DNA of 64,000 nt. Origin: an uncultured Christensenella sp. (GTDB lineage: Bacteria > Bacillota > Clostridia > Christensenellales > UBA3700). The stretch covers positions 1 to 64,000 of the forward strand of contig CASEHD010000010.1 in the NCBI GenBank assembly GCA_949287655.1, written 5' to 3'. The first letter of the stretch is position 1. Each line of letters opens with the position of its first letter. Both the position numbers and the translations under genes were made by a program. Positions 34,864 through 44,170 of the stretch are shown one piece after another. The notes beneath the pieces were generated by a model, which had not been told where the DNA came from, made no database searches, and worked only from the letters and a program-made list of their open reading frames with translations.

Positions 34864-37800
34864 TCATTCTTCGCTTCCGCCTCCTTCGTCAGAGAACAGT
34901 CTGTCGTACTCTTCCTGCGTTATCAGAATATCTCTCTGCTTGTTGCCGGGAGCGGGTTTTGATATAAATCCGCGCGCTTCCATCATATCGAGAAGCTTTG
35001 CCGCCCTCGGGAAACCGAGGTAAAGTCTTCTCTGCAACATTGATATGGATATCGAGCCGTTGTCTATCGCAAGCTTTACCGCCTGTGCGAACATCGGGTC
35101 GTGATTGCCGCTGCCGCCCGAGTCGCCGGAGTCTCCCGTCGGAGCCGCCTGGTCTGATTCTTCGGGCACGAAGTCTATCGCCTTCTGGATATCCTCGTCG
35201 AAATAAGCCTCGTTGTTCTCCTTGACCTGTTCTACGACAGACAGCACCTCTCCGCCGGAAATGAAAGCGCATTGCAGACGTATGGGAACGGGTTTACTGC
35301 CCAGCTTATACAGCATATCGCCTTTTCTGAGAAGTTTTTCCGCGCCGGCATAATCGAGAATGGTCTTGCTGTCCACGTTGGAAACTACCGCGAACGCGAT
35401 TCTTGTGGGAAGATTCGCCTTTATCGTACCGGTTATGACGTCGACCGAAGGTCTCTGCGTCGCAACGATGATATGAATGCCCGCCGCGCGCGCTTTTGCG
35501 GTAAGTCTCTTGACCAGCGCTTCGAATTCTTTTGCGGACGGCGATTGCATTATGTCCGCCGCTTCGTCTATTATTATCAGGATATACGGCATCTTCTGCA
35601 TTTCCTTGTCGGTCTTGCAGAGAGAGTTGTATTCGTCTATGTTTGACAGCTTATGCGTCTTTATATCGGAATAGCGTTTTTCCATCTCGTCGATCGCCCA
35701 TTTCAGCGCGTTGATGATCTTAGCGTTGTCGCTGAGTATCTCCGGCACAAGAAGATGCGGCAGACCTTCGTATTTGCTGAATTCAACCTCTTTCGGGTCG
35801 ATAAGGATAAGTCTGACGTCTTCCGGCGAATATTTGTAAAGCATACTCACCAGCATGCAGTTCAGACAAACCGACTTACCTGCGCCCGAAGCGCCCGCGA
35901 CCAGCGCGTGCGGGAACTCTGTGATATCGCCGACATAACAATCGCCGTCGATGTCCTTTCCGAGAGCAAACAATAAGCCGCCCGACTTGTCGCTGTTGAA
36001 TTCTCTGGAATTGATTATCGGTTTAAGCCCGACGGTACCTCTGTTCTCGTTCGGTATTTCAATACCCACATATCTCTTCTTCGGGATCGGAGCTTCGATA
36101 CGTATGCTCTCCGCGGCAAGACACATCGTCAGGTCGTTGATATGCTGCGGGATCCTGTTTACGCTTATTCCCGGCGGGACCTCAAGCTCAAGTCTGCTGA
36201 ACGTCGGACCTTTTACTACGTTGACGACCTTCGCGTCTATGCCGAAGTTGGCAAGGCAGGTCTCAACGCTGGTTATCTTCTCTTCGAAATCAGTGCCCGA
36301 ATCCACTTCTTCCTTATAGTCTCTCAGACAGTCGAGGCGGGGCGGAACATAGGGTTTGCGTTTTATCGGCTTTTTGGGCTTGGGCGGTTCGGCGCTCTCT
36401 TTGGGAGCCGCAACGCTTTCTTTTACAACCGGTTTCGTCGGAGCCGTCAGATCGGTATTCACGCCGATAACGGGTCTGACGACAGGCTTGACAGGCTCTG
36501 CCGGTCCGGGTTCTTCTTTCTTTTCGTCTTCTATATTGCTTCTGACGTACTTTTCGTCGTCTGCGCCGAAACCTTTTAAAGGATCTCCGCCGTATTCCGT
36601 CTTGTCTTCCGCTTCGCCGAAATCGTCCATCGAACCGCTTAAAAGAGACTTCTTCCCCGCGCCGCCGTCCTTGACGTCGCCGTCATCTTCCTTCGGCTCG
36701 TCGTCGAGAAGCTTGTCTATATTCGTAAACAGATCTCGCGTCACGTCGTCGTCCGAAGTCTTAGCGGCAGCGTCGTAGTTCTCTATATCGTCGCGCGCGC
36801 CGGCGTTGTCGTCGTTGAGATCGTCTGCGACTCCGCTTTCTTCGCGCTCCTTTTCCTCTTTCATACGGCGCAGATTTTCTTCCATCGTGCGTATGCGCGA
36901 ATTGTTGCTGTAACCGTCGTAAATGTCTTTTTCTTCCTTCGGAGTCTCCGCCTTGGGCGAGGCTGCGGCAGGCTTTTTCGCGCCGCCGTAAAGGATGTCC
37001 CATGAGCTCCTCGCGTCCGCCTTTGTATCGTCTCCGACTGCGGGCTTTCTGCCCTCGCGGTTGTTGTACAACTTGTCCATCGCGTCCTGCTTGCGACGAT
37101 TTTTATATACGTCCAGCGCCTCGTCTACGACCTTATCGCTTATCGCGTCGTCGGTCTTATCGTTGCGGTAATAATAATCGGAATAGTCTTCAGCTCTCTC
37201 GCCGCTGCCGATATCCTCGATATCGTCGTACTCGACAGGCTTTTTGCCGAAACGTCTGCCCATGCGGTTGGAATGTTGTTTGCCGTCCGCGTCGCCGTTA
37301 TAGAAGTCGCGGTCGTCCGCTACGACGACATAATTGTCCTCTGCGACGTCCCGATAAGCCGCCTGCGCCGCCTCTCTCTTTTTCTTTCCGGCTCTGCCCG
37401 ATCCGAACTGACGCGCCCTGAACGTGATCTCTTTATTAAGCTGGGACACGACGAGCAGCGCGATAACTCCGATAAGGATAAGCCCTGCGAGCACTTCGGA
37501 AACGATATACAGTTTAGCGGGAAAATAAAGCAGCAACGCGCCGATCCAGCCGCCTGCCGTATCCGCGTTTTCATAGCACGCTTTCATATATTCGCCGTAA
37601 GTGCCGTCCGCATAGATCCTGGAAGAATAAAGATGGATCATGACGACGACCAGCGCGACCGCGACGACGTAAAGCAAAGTCACCGCGTTGGTCACGCTTC
37701 TCTTGCGTTTAAGCATCAAAGCGATACCGATAACCAATCCGCTTATCGAATAAGCGTAGATCGCGTAGCCGAATACCCCCGTCAAGAATTTTGTAACGAC

Positions 37801-37929
37801 CGCGCCCGCCTTGCCGAACACTCCGAACAAGATCAGGCTCAGCACCAAAAACACGCTGAACAGAGCGAGTCCGTTAGCGAACGAAGAACTTTTGGGGCGA
37901 TCGTTGTTTTCAGCTTTCTTCCTTTTCAA
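34864..37929 (-). CDS. ftsK: DNA translocase FtsK/SpoIIIE
   Basis: About 1021 residues from a TTG start at 37929, chosen because AAAGGAG stands 6 bases upstream; a GTG at 37953 is the alternative. Four membrane helices lie in the first ~165 residues. A long, highly charged and low-complexity linker follows (about 175-525, Asp/Lys/Glu/Pro-rich). The RecA-like motor has Walker A GASGAGKS near residue 675 and LIIIDEAADIM as Walker B. The C-terminal gamma winged helix (AKLLDMMEARGFISK) reads KOPS-type sites. It pumps DNA across the closing septum in division or sporulation. It is followed by rimO-pgsA-cinA-recA. Confidence 0.96.
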   Translation of the reverse strand: MKRKKAENNDRPKSSSFANGLALFSVFLVLSLILFGVFGKAGAVVTKFLTGVFGYAIYAYSISGLVIGIALMLKRKRSVTNAVTLLYVVAVALVVVMIHLYSSRIYADGTYGEYMKACYENADTAGGWIGALLLYFPAKLYIVSEVLAGLILIGVIALLVVSQLNKEITFRARQFGSGRAGKKKREAAQAAYRDVAEDNYVVVADDRDFYNGDADGKQHSNRMGRRFGKKPVEYDDIEDIGSGERAEDYSDYYYRNDKTDDAISDKVVDEALDVYKNRRKQDAMDKLYNNREGRKPAVGDDTKADARSSWDILYGGAKKPAAASPKAETPKEEKDIYDGYSNNSRIRTMEENLRRMKEEKEREESGVADDLNDDNAGARDDIENYDAAAKTSDDDVTRDLFTNIDKLLDDEPKEDDGDVKDGGAGKKSLLSGSMDDFGEAEDKTEYGGDPLKGFGADDEKYVRSNIEDEKKEEPGPAEPVKPVVRPVIGVNTDLTAPTKPVVKESVAAPKESAEPPKPKKPIKRKPYVPPRLDCLRDYKEEVDSGTDFEEKITSVETCLANFGIDAKVVNVVKGPTFSRLELEVPPGISVNRIPQHINDLTMCLAAESIRIEAPIPKKRYVGIEIPNENRGTVGLKPIINSREFNSDKSGGLLFALGKDIDGDCYVGDITEFPHALVAGASGAGKSVCLNCMLVSMLYKYSPEDVRLILIDPKEVEFSKYEGLPHLLVPEILSDNAKIINALKWAIDEMEKRYSDIKTHKLSNIDEYNSLCKTDKEMQKMPYILIIIDEAADIMQSPSAKEFEALVKRLTAKARAAGIHIIVATQRPSVDVITGTIKANLPTRIAFAVVSNVDSKTILDYAGAEKLLRKGDMLYKLGSKPVPIRLQCAFISGGEVLSVVEQVKENNEAYFDEDIQKAIDFVPEESDQAAPTGDSGDSGGSGNHDPMFAQAVKLAIDNGSISISMLQRRLYLGFPRAAKLLDMMEARGFISKPAPGNKQRDILITQEEYDRLFSDEGGGSEE

Positions 37930-37988
37930 TTTATACTCCTTTCCCGTATGCACGCATATTTCCCTTATGCCATATTATCACTCAATAC

Positions 37989-38017
37989 ATTATAGCACAA
38001 CGCAGTCGAGATTTCAA
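37989..38017 (-). promoter_or_regulatory. ftsK promoter
   Basis: TTGAAA (38012-38017), 17 bases, TATAAT (37989-37994) with an extended TGC, on the minus strand. The remaining spacer to 38219 shows nothing else. Confidence 0.85.
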
Positions 38018-38219
38018 TATAAAATAATACTTTTATTATAGCCTTTATTATAAGCGCGATAACCGATAATGTAACGACTCGCGTAGTTGCCGAACGCACG
38101 CTTTTCGCGTTCTCTATTTACTTTAAATCGTCTGCGTTGTCGTTGTTGTCCGGAACGCAGCCGCGCCGCTCATTCGTCGAAAAGCGGATTCAGCGCAATT
38201 TTATATCCGTTTTGTGCAT

Positions 38220-38256
38220 AAAAATTCGCCTTCCGCAAATGTTGCGGAAGGCGTTT
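38220..38256. terminator. Terminator after the monooxygenase-like gene
   Basis: A 10 bp stem (CGCCTTCCGC with GCGGAAGGCG, 38227-38253) with Ts on both sides. It mainly serves the minus-strand gene ending at 38272. Confidence 0.88.
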
Positions 38257-38271
38257 TATCTCTCGGAAAAA

Positions 38272-38601
38272 TTATCTGTCTGTATATCTTCTGTCTCTTT
38301 CCGGGATTTGCGATAGAGATTCGAATCTTTCCGCGACGGCGGTAAGTCCGTATTTTTGTCTGAGAATAAGTATCTTATGCATCATCGGAGAATCGTGATG
38401 ACGGTCCAGCGACGACTGATCTTTCCATCTGTCTATAAGAAGCACGGTTTCGGGGTCACTTTCTGAAAAATAGTATTCATACTTTTCGTTGCCTTCTTCC
38501 CGTCTTATCTCGTCGACGATCCCGCCAGACGTCATCTCTTCGACAAATCTTTTTGCAGAGCCGTTATTCCCTTTATAATAGATATTTACAGTAATACTCA
38601 T
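38272..38601 (-). CDS. Antibiotic biosynthesis monooxygenase (ABM)-domain protein
   Basis: A 109-residue single-domain protein of the dimeric ferredoxin-like ABM/YgiN group. Typical are the N-terminal strand ITVNIYYKG, the helix AKRFVEEM, and the core LIDRWKDQSSLDRHHDSPMM. Such proteins include quinol monooxygenases and haem-degrading enzymes; the activity here is not known. The ATG at 38601 is preferred over an in-frame TTG three codons earlier. Confidence 0.82.
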   Translation of the reverse strand: MSITVNIYYKGNNGSAKRFVEEMTSGGIVDEIRREEGNEKYEYYFSESDPETVLLIDRWKDQSSLDRHHDSPMMHKILILRQKYGLTAVAERFESLSQIPERDRRYTDR

Positions 38602-38614
38602 ATGTTCCAAGCGT

Positions 38615-39013
38615 CTACTTTTTATCGCACTTATAGCCTTCTTTACTGCTCAGACCGTTCTGTCTGTCGAAGTTTTCTTTATTTTTGTTCAGATAAAGTT
38701 CAAAAAGTTCTTTCGCGTCCATTCCTGCGGTGAGGCACATGCTTACGAAGAAATGCAGGATGTCGACGATCTCGTATTTTATCTTCTCGTCGTCAAGGGG
38801 TTTGGGGTTCTTCCACCACTTGAAATTGACCTCGTCGATAAGTTCCGCCATCTCGCTCATCATCGCGAGAGTCTGCCGCTGCAGCCACTCAGACCTGTCG
38901 CTTCTGTCCAGGTTGCGCCTTTGGGCAATATCGTCGTTGAGCGCTTTTTGCATCACGAAAATTTTATCCAGTTTGTCCATATTTTTGTCTTCAAGTACTT
39001 CTTTGATATCCAT
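38615..39013 (-). CDS. dut: Dimeric all-alpha dUTPase
   Basis: A 132-residue all-alpha NTP pyrophosphatase of the dUTPase_2 type, which hydrolyses dUTP to dUMP. The metal-binding helix has MSEMAELIDEVNFKWWK and a second acidic site YEIVDILHFFVSM. It is shorter than the classic ~165-residue form. GGAG precedes the ATG. It follows the M16 protease gene, as dut follows ymxG in Bacillus-like clusters. Confidence 0.88.
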   Translation of the reverse strand: MDIKEVLEDKNMDKLDKIFVMQKALNDDIAQRRNLDRSDRSEWLQRQTLAMMSEMAELIDEVNFKWWKNPKPLDDEKIKYEIVDILHFFVSMCLTAGMDAKELFELYLNKNKENFDRQNGLSSKEGYKCDKK

Positions 39014-39025
39014 AATTTTTCTCCG

Positions 39026-40288
39026 TTATAGTTTTATTGCTCCGTAAAGGTCTTCCTTTATCTCTCTTCCCACGTAAGCGAGGCTGACTTTCGTTCTGTC
39101 GAAATATTTTTTATAGATGTCGTTGAACTCCTCATAGCTTATTTTGTCGAGTTTTGCGACAAGCTCGTCGAAATCCATAAGCGTGTCGGTCATAAGCAGC
39201 CATTTGGAATAGAAACGCATCAGCGCGCCGTTGCTGTCCTGCCCCAGGATATACCCCGCCTTAGCCTGCTGTATACCGCGGCGGTACTCTTCTTCCGTAA
39301 ATCCGTTCTTCTTTACGTCGTCGATTATGCCGGCGACTATTTCGACCGCCTGCAAAGCCGACTTTGTATTCGTGCCGACGTAGACCGCGCCGAAACCGTT
39401 GGCATAATAACAGGAATCGTAAGAATAAACGCTGTACGCAAGCCCGTGTTTCTCTCTGACCTCTGTAAACAGCCTGCTGGACATGCCTCCTCCGAACACA
39501 TAACCTCCTGCGTTTACCGCGAGGTAATCTTTATCGGTGAGACTGACTCCCGGGAATACCATGCCTATATTCGCCTGCTCTATCGGCTTGAACAGCATTT
39601 TTGACGAGCCGGTCGCTATATGCGCGATATCGTGCCATTTTCTGCCCGGACGGGATCTGAATCTGCCCTCAAAATATTTTTCAACTATTTTTTTCGCTTT
39701 ATCCGCTCCGATGTTGCCGATTATGGCGATGACGGTAGTCTCAGCGCAATAGTTGTTTTCCACGTATTCGAGAATATCCTCTCTTTTCAGAGCTTTTACT
39801 GTATCTCTGCTGCCCAGTATGGGTCTTGCCAAGGCGTTGTCACCGAAATAAAGCGTGCTTGCCGTTTCCATACAGACGTCTGCGTTGTCGTCGTCGCTCA
39901 TGGATATCTCTTCGAGGACGACCTTGCGTTCCCTTTCAAGCTCTTCTTTGTCGAATACCGAATTAAAAAGTATATCCGAAAGGATCTCTGCGCACTTTTC
40001 GCCGTCTTCGTCAATGCTGAACGTATAAAAACAGGTGTAAGCCTTTGCGGTGAACGCGTTTATCTGCGCGCCCAGAGCGTCTATTTCCTTTACGATATCT
40101 ATCGAACTGCGCGTTTTTGTACCCTTGAAAAACATATGCTCGAGAAAATGCGAAACGCCGTTGTTTCTTTCGTTCTCGTTTTCGCTTCCCGCGCCGGTCA
40201 GCACGCCTATCGCGACCGCGCGCGACGACGTTCTTTCAAGATGGACGAGCCTGAGCCCGTCTGCGAATTTATATTCTTTTGCCTGCAT
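39026..40288 (-). CDS. M16 family zinc protease (YmxG/MlpA-like)
   Basis: A 420-residue protease starting at 40288 (MQAKEYKFADGLRLVHLER), where GGGAGGT stands upstream; the frame extension to 40426 crosses the promoter and is rejected. The inverted zinc motif HFLEH is at 47-51, with the downstream Glu in RKVVLEEISM. It belongs with mitochondrial-processing-like peptidases. Placement beside ylxY and pnp matches YmxG of Bacillus. Confidence 0.93.
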   Translation of the reverse strand: MQAKEYKFADGLRLVHLERTSSRAVAIGVLTGAGSENENERNNGVSHFLEHMFFKGTKTRSSIDIVKEIDALGAQINAFTAKAYTCFYTFSIDEDGEKCAEILSDILFNSVFDKEELERERKVVLEEISMSDDDNADVCMETASTLYFGDNALARPILGSRDTVKALKREDILEYVENNYCAETTVIAIIGNIGADKAKKIVEKYFEGRFRSRPGRKWHDIAHIATGSSKMLFKPIEQANIGMVFPGVSLTDKDYLAVNAGGYVFGGGMSSRLFTEVREKHGLAYSVYSYDSCYYANGFGAVYVGTNTKSALQAVEIVAGIIDDVKKNGFTEEEYRRGIQQAKAGYILGQDSNGALMRFYSKWLLMTDTLMDFDELVAKLDKISYEEFNDIYKKYFDRTKVSLAYVGREIKEDLYGAIKL

Positions 40289-40378
40289 CTTACCTCCCGT
40301 ACGGTTAAGGTATGCCGTAATAAAGCGGCAGACGCCTTTCGCGCCGCCCCGCTTTCTTATACCGATCCGTATATATTC

Positions 40379-40407
40379 AGTATAAAATATTATGCGCGTT
40401 TTGTAAA
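40379..40407 (-). promoter_or_regulatory. Promoter of the M16 protease gene
   Basis: TTTACA (40402-40407), 17 bases, TATACT (40379-40384) on the minus strand; the leader is about 84 bases. Confidence 0.8.
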
Positions 40408-40467
40408 GTAATAACCCCTTTTTCATACCCGCTCAAAGCCGCTCATATAATATTGTCGGAGGGAGAT

Positions 40468-41232
40468 ATGAACTTGACCGAAAACCGCGCGTCCGCGCCT
40501 AAAACGGAAAGAAAAAGAAAGGCGTTTATCGAGATACTGTCCAACTGCGCCATCATAGTGATGCTGATATCTCTGTGTATCGTCGGCTTCGGAGGAAACG
40601 GAACTTACAACGCCGTATTTTCGTCCGGCGGAGAAAACTCCGCAATATACCGCGGCGAAAGCGCGCGGTCGGAAGTCGCGCTGATGTTCAACGTATATCA
40701 GGGCAACGAGTATCTCGAAAGCATTCTCGACACTCTTAAAAGCTATGGCGTTCACTGCACGTTTTTTATCGGCGGCTGCTGGGCGGACGACAATAACCGC
40801 CTTATAAAACGCATCGCGGACGAGGGGCACGAGATCGCAAACCACGGTTATTTTCATAAAGACGGAAAGAATCTGTCTTACGCGCAAAATAAAAGCGAGA
40901 TAGTAGCGACCAACGACCTTTTAAAGGCGATGACCGGCAGGACGCCGACATTGTTCGCTCCGCCGTCCGGCAGCTACGGCAAGGATACGCTCAAAGTCTG
41001 CGAAGAACTCGATATGAAAGTAATTATGTGGAGCCGCGATACCATAGACTGGCGTGACAAGAACACAGAGACAATATACACGCGCGCGACAAACAAAGTG
41101 GAAGCGGGCGAAATGATACTCGCCCACCCGACCTATAACACCGCCGAAGCGCTGCCCGACATCCTCAAATATTATAAAGAACACGGACTTAACGCGGTCA
41201 CGGTATCTCAGATAATAAGCAGGACGGTTTAA
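40468..41232 (+). CDS. ylxY: YlxY-type polysaccharide deacetylase-like protein
   Basis: A 254-residue protein started at ATG 40468 behind GGAGGGAG; a TTG five codons upstream is less likely. One N-terminal membrane helix (about 25-45) anchors an outside NodB-type domain (about 70-250). FNVYQGNEYLE replaces the usual catalytic FDDG, so the Asp base is Asn. The metal-binding HxxxH-type region is NHGYFHKDG and the C-terminal motif is ILAHPT. This pattern matches YlxY of Bacillus, a sporulation-linked pseudo-deacetylase found between pnp and ymxG. Here it is between the same genes but on the opposite strand. A TATAAT at 40446-40451 is the likely -10. Confidence 0.92.
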   Translation: MNLTENRASAPKTERKRKAFIEILSNCAIIVMLISLCIVGFGGNGTYNAVFSSGGENSAIYRGESARSEVALMFNVYQGNEYLESILDTLKSYGVHCTFFIGGCWADDNNRLIKRIADEGHEIANHGYFHKDGKNLSYAQNKSEIVATNDLLKAMTGRTPTLFAPPSGSYGKDTLKVCEELDMKVIMWSRDTIDWRDKNTETIYTRATNKVEAGEMILAHPTYNTAEALPDILKYYKEHGLNAVTVSQIISRTV

Positions 41233-41266
41233 TAAAAAAGCGGTCCTTCCGACCGCTTTTTTTTAT
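41233..41266. terminator. Bidirectional terminator between ylxY and an acetyltransferase gene
   Basis: Stem AGCGGTC with GACCGCT, 5 base loop, T8 on the plus strand and T6 on the minus strand. ylxY and the following gene converge here. Confidence 0.92.
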
Positions 41267-41877
41267 TTTATCTCAGACCGGTTGATTTTTCTTTCTTTAA
41301 AATAAAATTCTCTGTCTCTTTCATTTATTTTTCTCAATACTCCGCACGGATTTCCGACCGCAACGACGTCGGACGGTATGTCTTTTGTCACAACGCTGCC
41401 CGCGCCTATGACAACGTTATCTCCTATCGTAACGCCCGGCACTATCACCGCGCCTGCGCCGATCCAGCAGTTTTTGCCGATTTTTACCGGAAAATTGTAT
41501 TGATATCCCTTTTCCCTGAGTTCGGGCAAGACGGGATGACCTGCCGTTGCCACGGTAACGTTCGGTCCGAACATTGTATTGTCACCGACATATATATAAG
41601 TATCGTCTACAAAAGTAACGCCGAAATTACAGTATACGTTATCTCCGAAATAAACGTGTTTTCCCGCAAAATTAGAGTAAAACGGCGGCTCAATATAGCA
41701 ATTTTCGCCTATACGGGCAAACATCTTTTTCATTAACGACTGCCTCTTTGCGCCTTCCGTCGGACGAGTATGATTGAATTCGTAAAGCAATTCCAGACAT
41801 TGAGTCTGACAGTCAAGTATTTCTTTATCGGAAGGTAAATACAGCTCTCCGTTGTGCATTTTGTCTTTCATTGACAT
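41263..41877 (-). CDS. maa: Maltose O-acetyltransferase-type enzyme
   Basis: A 204-residue left-handed beta-helix acetyltransferase started at 41877 behind AGAGGT. The Maa N-terminal helical domain (MSMKDKMHNGELYLPSDKEI) is complete, unlike the related gene at 18041. Hexapeptide repeats follow, with TAGHPVLPELREKG holding the catalytic His and IGAGSVVTKDIPSDVVAVGNP closing the coil. It should acetylate a sugar 6-OH. It is inserted between pnp and ylxY relative to the usual order. Confidence 0.93.
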   Translation of the reverse strand: MSMKDKMHNGELYLPSDKEILDCQTQCLELLYEFNHTRPTEGAKRQSLMKKMFARIGENCYIEPPFYSNFAGKHVYFGDNVYCNFGVTFVDDTYIYVGDNTMFGPNVTVATAGHPVLPELREKGYQYNFPVKIGKNCWIGAGAVIVPGVTIGDNVVIGAGSVVTKDIPSDVVAVGNPCGVLRKINERDREFYFKERKINRSEIK

Positions 41878-41936
41878 AAACGTACCTCTTGTTATCTCAG
41901 GTTTTTTTGCCTCTTTGTTTATCGTGCGATATGTGA

Positions 41937-41963
41937 ACGGGCGCGGCAATCAGCCGCGCCCGT
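41937..41963 (-). terminator. Strong hairpin after pnp, no U-tract
   Basis: A perfect 11 bp stem (ACGGGCGCGGC with GCCGCGCCCGT) with a 5 base loop. The minus strand continues GTTCAC, so it lacks the T run of an intrinsic terminator. It may protect the pnp 3' end or need a factor to end transcription. Confidence 0.6.
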
Positions 41964-41985
41964 AAGTTTTCTTACAATGCAGTGA

Positions 41986-44025
41986 TTACAGCTTCTTTAC
42001 AAGGCTGAGCGAAATGCCTTTTTCGGAAATTCCGTCTACCTTTACGAGGACTTTGTCGCCTATTTTGACGACGTCTTCGACCTTATCAACTCTCTTCTTG
42101 TCCAGCTTGGAGATATGGATCATGCCGTCCTTGCCGGGAGCGATCTCAACGAACGCGCCGAAGCTTGCCGTACGGACGACCGTGCCTTCGGTCTCAATAC
42201 CGACTTCGGGATCGTTGACGATAAGCTCGATGATCCTGCGCGCCTTCGCGATCATATCCTCGTTCGGGCTTGCGATATATACGTCGCCGAAATCGTTGAT
42301 GTCGATCTTGACGCCCGTCTCGTCGATGATCTTGTTGATCGTCTTGCCGCCGCTGCCGATAACGTCTCTGATCTTGTCGGGATTGATGTTGAAGGAGATG
42401 ATCTTCGGAGCGTACTTGGACAGATTGGGTCTCGGAGCGGGCAATACAGCCAGCATCTTGCCGAGGATCTCAAGTCTGCCTACTCTCGCCTGCGCGAGCG
42501 CCTTTCTCAGAATCTCTTCGTTGATACCCTTTATCTTGATATCCATCTGGATGGCGGTGATACCTTCGGTGGTACCCGCTACCTTGAAGTCCATATCGCC
42601 GAGGAAGTCCTCAAGACCCTGGATATCGGTAAGAACGCTTACCTTGCTCTTGTCTTCGTTGGAGATAAGACCCATTGCAACGCCTGCGACAGGTCTCTTG
42701 AGCGGAACGCCCGCGTCCATAAGCGCAAGGGTGCTGCCGCATACGCTTGCCTGAGAGGTGCTGCCGTTACTGCTCAGAACTTCGGAAACCGTCCTTATAG
42801 CGTACGGGAAGCTGTCCTCGCTGGGGAGCATCGGCTCAAGAGCGCGTTCAGCGAGCGCGCCGTGACCGATCTCGCGTCTGCCCGGGCTCTTCATCGGCTT
42901 AGCTTCACCGGTGCTGTACGGCGGGAAATTGTAATGATGGATATATCTCTTGCAGACCTCGTCGTCGAGACCTTCAAGCTTCTGTACTTCGCTTATGCTG
43001 CCCAGCGTCGCGCAGGTAAGGACCTGGGTCTGACCTCTGGTAAACACGCCGCTGCCGTGAACTCTGGGGAGAACGCCGACTTCGCACCAGATGGGTCTGA
43101 TCTCGGTAAGCTTTCTGCCGTCCGGACGTATGCCTTCGTCGAGGATCTTAGCTCTTACCTTTGCCTTCTTCATTGCATAAAGCACTTCGCCCATATCCTT
43201 TTTGCCTTCGGGGAACTGCTCCGCGAAATGTGTGTAGACGTCGTTGTCGAGATCTTCTTCAGCCTTCTCTCTTTCCTGTCTGTCGAAATGACTGAGCACC
43301 TCGTCCATCTTCTTGTCCGCGTACTCTTTGACAGCCGCTTCGATCTCGGGAGCCGGATGATAAAGCTCGGGAACGATCTTTTCCTCCTTGCCGATCTCTT
43401 TCTGAATGCCTTCGATGAACGCGACAATCTTCTTTATCTCTTCGTGACCGAACAGGATCGCGCCGATCATCTCTTCTTCGGTGACTTCGTTAGCGCCCGC
43501 TTCGACCATAAGGATAGCCTCTTTGGTGCCGCTCAGCGAAAGGTGAAGCTTGCTTCTGTCTCTTTCAGCGGTGTTGGGGTTGATGACGTATTTGCCGTCG
43601 ACAAAACCAACGACTACCGAACCGGTCGGTCCCGCGAACGGAATGTCCGAAATGGACAGCGCGACAGAACTGCCGATCATCGCGTAGACCTCCGGCGGAA
43701 TGTCCGTGTCTACGGAAAGGCAGGTCGCAACGACCGCTACGTCGTTAAAGAAGCCCTTGGGGAACAGCGGTCTGAGCGGACGGTCGATAAGTCTCGACGT
43801 CAGTATCGCCTTGTCGCTGGGACGACCTTCGCGCTTCTTGAAACCGCCGGGTATTTTGCCGACGGAATACATTTTTTCTTCAAAATCGACGCCGAGGGGG
43901 AAGAAATCTATGCCGTCTCTCGGAGCCTTTGCCATAGTCGCGTTTACCATTACCACGGTGTCGCCGCATCTGACGATACAGCTGCCGTTAGCCTGTCCGC
44001 AATACGCGCCCGTTTCGACGGTCAC
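41986..44025 (-). CDS. pnp: Polyribonucleotide nucleotidyltransferase
   Basis: A 3'-5' phosphorolytic exoribonuclease: two RNase PH domains (the second has GRREIGHGALAERAL), then KH (DVIGSGGKTINKIIDETG) and S1 (GTVVRTASFGAFVEIAPGKDG) domains. From the GTG at 44025 it has 679 residues and lacks the first ~14 of the family. The frame stays open upstream to a stop at 44079, and the codons encode KIFSTQIGGREV, a good match to the missing first strand, but contain no ATG, GTG or TTG. Translation may start at ATT 44055 or ATA 44070. The order rpsO-pnp is standard. Confidence 0.95.
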   Translation of the reverse strand: MTVETGAYCGQANGSCIVRCGDTVVMVNATMAKAPRDGIDFFPLGVDFEEKMYSVGKIPGGFKKREGRPSDKAILTSRLIDRPLRPLFPKGFFNDVAVVATCLSVDTDIPPEVYAMIGSSVALSISDIPFAGPTGSVVVGFVDGKYVINPNTAERDRSKLHLSLSGTKEAILMVEAGANEVTEEEMIGAILFGHEEIKKIVAFIEGIQKEIGKEEKIVPELYHPAPEIEAAVKEYADKKMDEVLSHFDRQEREKAEEDLDNDVYTHFAEQFPEGKKDMGEVLYAMKKAKVRAKILDEGIRPDGRKLTEIRPIWCEVGVLPRVHGSGVFTRGQTQVLTCATLGSISEVQKLEGLDDEVCKRYIHHYNFPPYSTGEAKPMKSPGRREIGHGALAERALEPMLPSEDSFPYAIRTVSEVLSSNGSTSQASVCGSTLALMDAGVPLKRPVAGVAMGLISNEDKSKVSVLTDIQGLEDFLGDMDFKVAGTTEGITAIQMDIKIKGINEEILRKALAQARVGRLEILGKMLAVLPAPRPNLSKYAPKIISFNINPDKIRDVIGSGGKTINKIIDETGVKIDINDFGDVYIASPNEDMIAKARRIIELIVNDPEVGIETEGTVVRTASFGAFVEIAPGKDGMIHISKLDKKRVDKVEDVVKIGDKVLVKVDGISEKGISLSLVKKL

Positions 44026-44131
44026 TTCTCTGCCGCCGATCTGAGTGGAAAAAATCTTTGTACGTTGTATATACCGTTATTTTTTATCGGATAAGCCGCG
44101 TGTTTTAAGCCCCGCGGACGGCTTTCGCACA

Positions 44132-44164
44132 GAAAAACGGGGTTGCCGCCGTCGGCACCCCCGT
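44132..44164 (-). terminator. Terminator after rpsO
   Basis: ACGGGG pairs with CCCCGT around an inner GTGCCG/CGGC hairpin, then TTTTTC on the minus strand. It should let only part of the transcription reach pnp. Confidence 0.8.
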
Positions 44165-44170
44165 TGCCTT

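Noticed and set aside
42115..44094. A 659-codon open frame antisense to pnp
   Set aside because: It is the shadow of a high-GC third-position gene; the product has no domain-like pattern and no start site, while pnp is unmistakable on the other strand.
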